A stretch of DNA of 12,527 nucleotides, from NCBI GenBank assembly GCA_002315195.1, contig DCGD01000014.1, positions 1-12,527 of the forward strand. The letters run 5' to 3'. How positions within the stretch are numbered: position 1 is the first letter of the stretch; each line of letters starts with the position of its first letter. Shown here piece by piece: positions 8,301 to 12,527 of this stretch. Source of the stretch: Prevotellaceae bacterium UBA1787. GTDB lineage: Bacteria > Bacteroidota > Bacteroidia > Bacteroidales > Bacteroidaceae. A model generated the notes under the pieces. It searched no databases, was not told the origin of the DNA, and saw only the letters and a list, made by a program, of their open reading frames with translations. A program made the position numbers and the translations under genes.

Positions 8301-8767
8301 AACGAGCATATCCTGATTACGGACTCACGGTCGTTACCGATTCTGAGAGACCCAAGGAAGCCACTTCCAAAGGTGGACTCGCACTCAAGAATATCCCTGA
8401 TCCAATGCGTATTAAGGACATGTCCGCCACGCTTCTCGGTACTTCCGACCTGCGTTGTATTCAAAATGGCGAACAATATTGCCAATTGACTGATCAGGAT
8501 TGGAATGGGGTCAATGAAGAAATTGCCGATTTTACTGATAAATTCTTTGACCTTGCAAAGGAAATAGACATAAAGAATGCCTTTGGAGCCTTGCCCTACG
8601 CCGACATTGTCAAGTACAAGCACATGTTTACGGCAAATGTGCAGAACAAAATCAGGAATGCACTGAATTTCTATGGAAAGTTGAATGCTGAATCTCCCAT
8701 CGAGGATACACTCTTCTTCTACCCTATCACACAATTGTTGAACGAACTTGCGCCAAAAATTCTGTAA
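5354..8767 (+). CDS. Large protein with C-terminal actin/Hsp70-type ATPase domain
   Basis: This is an 1137-residue protein. Residues from about 585 onward carry the actin/Hsp70 ATPase landmarks in order. Phosphate-1 is FAIDFGTTNTH, with Asp591. A connect-1-like SIPESIAPYTYYAG (771 onward) resembles the Hsp70 NEPTAAALAYG. Phosphate-2 is LTIDIGGGTTDAYI, with Asp796 and Gly798-800. The adenosine motif is LAFSGNGSKLL (946 onward). The first ~580 residues are a separate region, containing IPSPFARMDL near the N-terminus, which I cannot assign. Length and order recall the SrfB-type virulence-associated proteins, but this is only a weak suggestion. It probably binds ATP and changes shape or polymerises. 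It starts 14 bases after the tubulin-like stop. There is no substrate-binding domain like that of DnaK after the ATPase. No signal peptide: cytoplasmic. Confidence 0.82.
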   Translation: MSKVFRYHQGGTDSISGWGVSAKYTDKVYGQNKDSIQDPAGAQASKEITSIPSPFARMDLIKAAFGFVNSIGLDGNTIHHKMVSHTLDVAQMFFSFDKYKGLKLLEMIKWDRNTCINELITSKNPKHQLFGRTLDLFMDQDAATYNFNQMRNIFMLRYVGPGSTKQINIIGATSPATLFFTSANDCSCVTKNIKFGTHGALDPNTDSYVKLSSRDENFIKYMYDLRASIPDFATLFSEVNAYLDKTYAELNPNLQQYINAINQNTPITTSYDELEYAMGVPVEILDFPLGKLRPIDIGATSDFAIISNRQLQKVPLALPCGAFTRKWKYTTTYWDQTISVPSSNNNALSDRTLPQDGTLWPYLTMGDFLEQNIIKLDSKAKPNDFFYGNIKDETGESHCFLLPIKKTYFDYFTIDDLKRDLHMECTKSDGVGLRVKVRLDIPVRKGKVTYECNYYVPYSDGAIFNPRDGGIISMSFTMTLFPCVKFPPNVSADYRLTLLSLDDYQMSLACYKDNNTAVNHTAVSDRNTDKNKGKIESLAPIQPMYAVQDSFDFVQLTLKNSNMVDAPSYNAIVIPKWRGNAGGTEFEFAIDFGTTNTHIEYKVDGNPSKALDISGDNIQIAYLNDDAVNDTFISTSIRNNQVPSVLGTDIKFPMRTLLSYQKDTNWNQPFWPYITGNMPFYYGSVDKNKFNNLESDLKWSSPTEMIKCYLSSIMMLLRNKVLMEGGDLASTHIVWFYPISMSINRLGDISNIWAELYQTYFGPDVANRLVSIPESIAPYTYYAGRFGGGLNVLTIDIGGGTTDAYIVDNNAKPAFITSFRFAANSLFGDAFKKEGADSNGFVQKFKPLMKGVVDANQLGIVTRVLDDVENTKVSSDYISLLFTLKDNSDVVTKGCQDNVDFMKMLKNENGAKTLMLIFYSAIIYYMATFIKAMSKNNTNIREPQYLAFSGNGSKLLNILGVDSNIGQQMLSRYTKRMFEKIFERAYPDYGLTVVTDSERPKEATSKGGLALKNIPDPMRIKDMSATLLGTSDLRCIQNGEQYCQLTDQDWNGVNEEIADFTDKFFDLAKEIDIKNAFGALPYADIVKYKHMFTANVQNKIRNALNFYGKLNAESPIEDTLFFYPITQLLNELAPKIL

Positions 8768-8768
8768 T

Positions 8769-10055
8769 ATGAAAAAGGTATTGTTATTTTTCTCCACGTT
8801 CCTTGTCGCTTCATTGTCTTTAGCCAATGAAGGATATCAAGTTGAGAAATTTGGAATGAGTTGTGAAAGAATAAAAAATAATATAGAATCATTAAAACAA
8901 TTTAAAGATTCCATCATATCAAAGGCATCCAATGTTTTCACCCAGGAAACTAATGGACAAGAGATACTTAACCTCCAAGCAAAAAACGATTCTGTTTTTA
9001 AATGGAGTTCAGAAATCATTGAACTTTCAAAAAAACGTTTCGATGCACAGCCAAACGACACATTCCCAAAACTTGCCGTACAAACCGTGGATGAATGTTG
9101 TCAGGAATATTTCAAGGCGATAAGTAAAAATGTTCAAACCATTAAAGAACTTACAAACGAGTCCATTGAAATTGATACCTATTCCATCCATGTATTGGAC
9201 AGTTGTCATCAAGTGTTACTTGACATAAAGAACAACTTCACAGGTGACGTTTCCAAAGCGAATGAAGTGACTACGTCTGAACAAGCAGCGGAAACTGAAT
9301 CAACGAATGGGAAAGACTATCTTGTCTATATCATCTTGGGGGTGCTTGTTTTATGTATATTATTTCTTGTATTTGTCATCATATCACTCAAGCAATTAGG
9401 AAAAACCTTGCAAAGCCAGCGCAAGCGATTGAAAGGAGTCTATGACAGACTTGAGGTAATTGAATCTTGGCATGAAAAACAAAAACAACAACAAGACAAC
9501 AACAAAAATGCACCCAAAAAGAATGGGACCACTTCCGCCACACCAAACCCTTGTACGGTGGATGTTCAAAAGTTAGAAAAAAGATTGTCCAGGCTCGAGC
9601 AAAAGATGACAGCAATGTCCACCAAAAACGAAAGGTCTCTGTTTGATGAACTCAATTCCGACACCGAACCGAATACAACTCAGGAAGTCCGTCCAACGGA
9701 AAAACCACAAGTCCCAGACAACAAACTCCCTTCAAAACCCAAAGCAAAGCCACTCTATGCACAAGTTCAGAACAACGGCAACTTCAAGGTATATGAAGAT
9801 GACAAACAACAGGCTTTCTTTGTAATCACACCCGATGAACCGGGCGCAGGAACAGGTACTTTTACATTGAAAGAACTAAATGCAGAGACAAAGCGGGAGG
9901 CAATTGACAACCGCAACGGTTACTTAGGCCCCGCTTGTGACATTGAGTCGATTTCCGGTAATGCCATGGATATTAAAGTTATCGAACCCGGAAAGGTGGT
10001 TAGAACCGGAAATGACTGGCGGGTATCCAAAAAAGCCAAAATAGCATTGGTATAA
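8769..10055 (+). CDS. Single-pass coiled-coil membrane protein with shared C-terminal domain
   Basis: The ATG at 8769 (428 residues) is preferred over the TTG at 8748: it gives a clean cleavable signal peptide (MKKVLLFFSTFLVASLSLA) and starts one base after the previous stop. A helical, probably periplasmic region (about 20-175) follows, then a membrane span at about 184-206, a basic edge, and coiled-coil segments (about 207-240 and 265-295). The low-complexity linkers are Q/N/K-rich and later proline-rich. A globular C-terminal domain occupies about 329-428. The signal peptide plus one span puts the C-terminal part in the cytoplasm. The C-terminal domain is related to that of the next gene: ACDIESISGN and PGKVVRTGNDWRV match ACKIAEISAN and PGTAVKENNNWVV. 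Its stop overlaps the next start (TAATG). Likely a linker between periplasm and cytoplasmic machinery; family not recognised. Confidence 0.78.
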   Translation: MKKVLLFFSTFLVASLSLANEGYQVEKFGMSCERIKNNIESLKQFKDSIISKASNVFTQETNGQEILNLQAKNDSVFKWSSEIIELSKKRFDAQPNDTFPKLAVQTVDECCQEYFKAISKNVQTIKELTNESIEIDTYSIHVLDSCHQVLLDIKNNFTGDVSKANEVTTSEQAAETESTNGKDYLVYIILGVLVLCILFLVFVIISLKQLGKTLQSQRKRLKGVYDRLEVIESWHEKQKQQQDNNKNAPKKNGTTSATPNPCTVDVQKLEKRLSRLEQKMTAMSTKNERSLFDELNSDTEPNTTQEVRPTEKPQVPDNKLPSKPKAKPLYAQVQNNGNFKVYEDDKQQAFFVITPDEPGAGTGTFTLKELNAETKREAIDNRNGYLGPACDIESISGNAMDIKVIEPGKVVRTGNDWRVSKKAKIALV

Positions 10056-10831
10056 TGGCTGAGCTTAAAATTATCTTCACAAATATCTGCCATGGCGCGG
10101 CTGACGTGGCAAAACAGATATTGTGCATCCTTGACACCATTGTAATCGGCACTTTTCTTACATGGATTGTAAAAAATTACAACAAACGTCATGGCAGAAA
10201 AATGTCGTCTTTGGTGTCGGGATGCGCTGATACGGAGAGAAACACCGAGCCCAACTCCCTTAACCAACAATTGGTTGAAGCACGACACCAAATTGAACTC
10301 ATTTCCAAAGACAAGCAGAACCTTGAAATTCGCCTGAAAGAAATGAGTGAAAACCTTGATTATACGAGAAAGGAATTCAATGAACTGATACAGACCAATG
10401 AACTGTTTGCTGATTCCATCGCGGATCTCAAAGAAACCATCTCAAGCCTTACGGAAGATAAAGTTCAGCGTTTGAACACGAAAAAGAAACCAAAACCGAC
10501 ACAACAGACGCACTGTCCCACTGAAACGGAACTTTACGCGGAACCTGACGCTACCGGCGCCATTCTGAGAAAGATTACTACAACGGTTTCCAAGTATTCA
10601 CTCTATAAACTGTCGCTCGCTTCTCCTGATGACTACATTTGCAAATTCTCTCTGCTTAACAACGAAGCAACGCCTACGTATATCAACAACAGAAACATGG
10701 CGCTCCATGCGTGCAAAATAGCAGAGATTTCCGCCAATCCCACCACGTTTGAAACCGTGGTACCTGGTACGGCCGTCAAAGAAAACAACAATTGGGTGGT
10801 CACATCACAAGCTGTAATTAAAATAGTGTAA
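10055..10831 (+). CDS. Membrane-anchored coiled-coil protein with shared C-terminal domain
   Basis: This 258-residue protein has a hydrophobic span at about 22-40 (ILCILDTIVIGTFLTWIV) followed by a basic stretch (KNYNKRHGRK), which predicts a cytoplasmic C-terminus. Residues about 68-140 form a strong coiled coil (heptad-rich, LNQQLVEARHQIELISKDKQ). A basic linker (KKKPKP) leads to a globular domain at about 159-258. That domain is homologous to the end of the preceding protein: both have I-x-NRN, AC-x-I-x-x-IS-x-N, PG, N-x-W-x-V and a terminal I-x-x-V, with a single one-residue gap over about 50 positions. The start codon overlaps the preceding stop, and the next gene starts two bases after its stop, so translation is probably coupled. 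It looks like a shortened paralogue lacking the periplasmic region. Function unknown. Confidence 0.77.
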   Translation: MAELKIIFTNICHGAADVAKQILCILDTIVIGTFLTWIVKNYNKRHGRKMSSLVSGCADTERNTEPNSLNQQLVEARHQIELISKDKQNLEIRLKEMSENLDYTRKEFNELIQTNELFADSIADLKETISSLTEDKVQRLNTKKKPKPTQQTHCPTETELYAEPDATGAILRKITTTVSKYSLYKLSLASPDDYICKFSLLNNEATPTYINNRNMALHACKIAEISANPTTFETVVPGTAVKENNNWVVTSQAVIKIV

Positions 10832-10833
10832 GT

Positions 10834-12527
10834 ATGTCGTTTGAATTACTTGTTATCATAGCCATTGTCATTGCCATTGTAATCACACAGTTTAAACTGG
10901 TTGCAAACGGCAATGAAAAAATTCAAATCCTCCGTTCCGTATTCAATGCCGGCGCTTCTTATGCAAAGACTTGGGAGACATCAGGCATTGGCAAATGGTA
11001 CGTCACTCAAAAAATCTACATTCCCAAAAGTAAACTTAAGGAATTGACATGGGAAGAGATGAAGGATAATTTGGCAGACTACAAATATAATGCGGATGAT
11101 GTCAAGGAAGAAAAAATCATCAATCACAAAGAAATACATCGGCGCAAGGCTATCATACAGGATTTGGAGGACCAATTGTCCGAAGAAGGCCCAGTAGAGC
11201 AAACCCGTTTGAAAAAAGAATTGGAAGATGCCTTGGTTGCCTTCATCTCCGATGAAAGGAATGGAAAATTTGAAACCATTAAACGCACGGTTGTCTGCAG
11301 GAAAGAGGACAAGGAAGAAATTCAAGTCATCCTCCTGAACAATACCAATCCCATCGCCGAAGAGATTGAACATTCCATCAACACCTACCTGCTCCGCAAC
11401 AAAGGGGCGGTAAGTGATTTTAACTTGATTAAGGACATCGTGGAACGAAACTGCGACGCCATTGGCGCGGAGATTGAGTCCATTACCCCAATGCCTCTCT
11501 ATCTTGGACTTGCAGGTACAATGTCAGGCATTATTATCGGATTGGGCATCATTGGATTGACCTTGGGATTTGGCAACATTCAATATGTGGTTGACGCTCT
11601 CATGTCCGAGGTGGCCTTGGCCATGGTCGCAAGTTTGTCCGGCGTGCTTTCTACCACATACATTTCATGGAAATCAAGGACATGCAATGTCAGGTTGGAA
11701 GCAGACAAGAACAATTTCTATACATGGATACAGACAGAACTCCTGCCAGTCCTGTCAAACAGTACTGTTTCCACATTGACGCTTCTCGAACGCAACCTTT
11801 CCAAGTTTAATCATAGTTTTGGAGAAACCATCGTAAAATTGGACGAAAAACTCTCCAAGGTGGGTGAAACTTACGCGCAACAAATCGATATTCTCCAACG
11901 CATTGAAAAACTTGACGTCACCAAAATGGCGACGGCCAATGTCAAAGTGCTTCGCTCCCTCGATTCTTCTTCGGGAAATCTTAAAGCCTTCGCACAATTC
12001 ATGCAGAATTCAACCGATTACCTCTCCGAGGTGCGCAAATTGACCGACCAATTGGATTCTTATCTCGCGCGTACGGGAAGCCTTGAAACCATTGCTGAAT
12101 TCTACAAGAAGCAGATGGCAGAAATCGCTTCACGACAGGATGCCATCAGGACAACCGTCGTTACCGTGGACGATACCGTCCAAAAAGCGCTCGCCGGACT
12201 GGAAGAGCATACGGAGAAAGGACTTGCCGGACTCAAACAGACCTTTGTCCGACAGCAAGACGAAATGGAGAAGATTGCGCAACAACAAGGAAACAAGTTG
12301 AACGAAAAATTGTCAAATCTTGATGCCGCCGTTGCTTTTATTGAGAAAATGCAACCCTTGGTTTCTCAAATAACCAAAATGGAAACGGCAATCCACAATG
12401 CCGCAAACCGCACGGACGCCGCCGCACATTCCATAACAACGGCAATCAACAATTTGGGGATTGCCCTCAGGAAGGAAAGAACAGCCTCTTCCGAAAATCC
12501 ACATACACGTTCAGGAAAGAAAGATGA
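10834..12527 (+). CDS. MotA/TolQ/ExbB-like channel protein with long coiled-coil tail (partial)
   Basis: The frame is open for 564 codons and still open at the right edge, so the gene is truncated by the window. Topology follows TolQ/ExbB. Helix 1 is near residues 3-18. A cytoplasmic region of about 200 residues follows, with a charged coiled coil (VKEEKIINHKEIHRRKAI). Helix 2 is PLYLGLAGTMSGIIIGLGII (221-240), matching the LGLLGT-x-x-G signature. Helix 3 is EVALAMVASLSGVLSTTYIS (259-278), where Glu259 and the small/Thr residues resemble the ion-path face of this family. After about residue 300 the tail is almost entirely amphipathic helix, reaching at least residue 545. Known members use proton or sodium flow to drive a partner with an OmpA/MotB/ExbD-like part. 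The long tail recalls ZorA of Zorya defence systems. The start lies two bases after the previous stop. The partner would be expected just downstream, outside the window. Confidence 0.76.
   Translation, partial: MSFELLVIIAIVIAIVITQFKLVANGNEKIQILRSVFNAGASYAKTWETSGIGKWYVTQKIYIPKSKLKELTWEEMKDNLADYKYNADDVKEEKIINHKEIHRRKAIIQDLEDQLSEEGPVEQTRLKKELEDALVAFISDERNGKFETIKRTVVCRKEDKEEIQVILLNNTNPIAEEIEHSINTYLLRNKGAVSDFNLIKDIVERNCDAIGAEIESITPMPLYLGLAGTMSGIIIGLGIIGLTLGFGNIQYVVDALMSEVALAMVASLSGVLSTTYISWKSRTCNVRLEADKNNFYTWIQTELLPVLSNSTVSTLTLLERNLSKFNHSFGETIVKLDEKLSKVGETYAQQIDILQRIEKLDVTKMATANVKVLRSLDSSSGNLKAFAQFMQNSTDYLSEVRKLTDQLDSYLARTGSLETIAEFYKKQMAEIASRQDAIRTTVVTVDDTVQKALAGLEEHTEKGLAGLKQTFVRQQDEMEKIAQQQGNKLNEKLSNLDAAVAFIEKMQPLVSQITKMETAIHNAANRTDAAAHSITTAINNLGIALRKERTASSENPHTRSGKKD

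Noticed and set aside
8748..8768. Upstream TTG start for the coiled-coil membrane protein gene
   Set aside because: It overlaps the preceding gene and adds seven residues (MRQKFCN) in front of a perfect signal peptide that starts at the ATG at 8769.
8264..8827. 187-residue open frame on the - strand
   Set aside because: It lies antisense to the end of the ATPase gene, has no recognisable motif, and the + strand there carries a conserved ATPase domain region and the next gene's signal peptide.
9478..9520. AAC/CAA-rich tract as a tandem repeat or microsatellite
   Set aside because: It is irregular and encodes a Q/N/K-rich linker in the coiled-coil protein; no regular unit is present.
10981..11373. 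130-residue open frame on the - strand
   Set aside because: It is the antisense shadow of the cytoplasmic coiled-coil region of the MotA/TolQ-like gene; its Phe/Leu-rich composition is what the reverse of Lys/Glu-rich codons gives.
12524..12527. ATGA at the very end as a start of the next gene overlapping the MotA/TolQ-like stop
   Set aside because: The TGA is not in the frame of the upstream gene, which stays open, and only four bases are visible, so neither a stop nor a start can be claimed.
1..12527. CRISPR arrays, tRNA or rRNA genes, att sites, replication origins
   Set aside because: No spaced direct repeats, cloverleaf-like sequence, rRNA segments, or integrase-linked repeats were seen on either strand.
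2133..12527. Calling the locus a Zorya system outright
   Set aside because: Only the long-tailed MotA-like protein resembles ZorA. No ZorB, and no ZorC/ZorD or ZorE nuclease or helicase components are visible, and Zorya is not known to carry tubulin-like or actin-like genes.

Overview
The window looks like chromosome from a member of the Bacteroidota, probably Bacteroidales. The pointers are a Bacteroidota-type promoter (TAACTTTG at 2036-2043 with TTGG upstream), mostly absent or weak Shine-Dalgarno sequences, a moderately AT-rich composition, two lipoproteins, and a decayed IS5-like transposase fragment. All real genes lie on the + strand. The genus cannot be set from this sequence.

Layout. 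Positions 23-1129 encode a trypsin-like (S1/HtrA-type) serine protease lipoprotein with two unusual insertions. Positions 1258-1683 encode a small protein that resembles only the C-terminal half of FtsZ and has no GTP-binding half. Positions 1684-2132 hold a frameshifted transposase remnant on the - strand, the promoter, and a 13-codon leader ORF whose stop overlaps the next start. From 2133 to beyond the right edge runs one tight operon of seven genes: a vWA-like lipoprotein, a three-helix membrane protein, a tubulin/FtsZ-like GTPase, a 1137-residue protein with a C-terminal actin/Hsp70-type ATPase, two coiled-coil single-pass membrane proteins that share a related C-terminal domain, and a MotA/TolQ/ExbB-like channel protein with a very long coiled-coil tail that is cut by the window edge.

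How the genes may work together (inference). The operon joins a tubulin-like and an actin-like cytomotive fold with a probable ion-driven MotA/TolQ-type stator, a vWA-like lipoprotein on the periplasmic side, and coiled-coil linkers placed to carry their C-terminal domains in the cytoplasm. It reads as an envelope-spanning machine in which nucleotide-driven filaments or switches in the cytoplasm are connected to an inner-membrane motor. From memory, Makarova and Koonin (2010) predicted a membrane-remodelling system built on a divergent FtsZ-like family with vWA and OmpA-family partners, and Zorya defence uses a MotA-like ZorA with a long tail plus an OmpA-like ZorB. This locus shares parts with both and matches neither completely. 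The gene just past the right edge would be very informative: an OmpA/MotB/ZorB-like protein is the natural expectation. The protease and the FtsZ C-terminal protein sit upstream of the operon promoter, and their membership in the system is suggested by content rather than shown.
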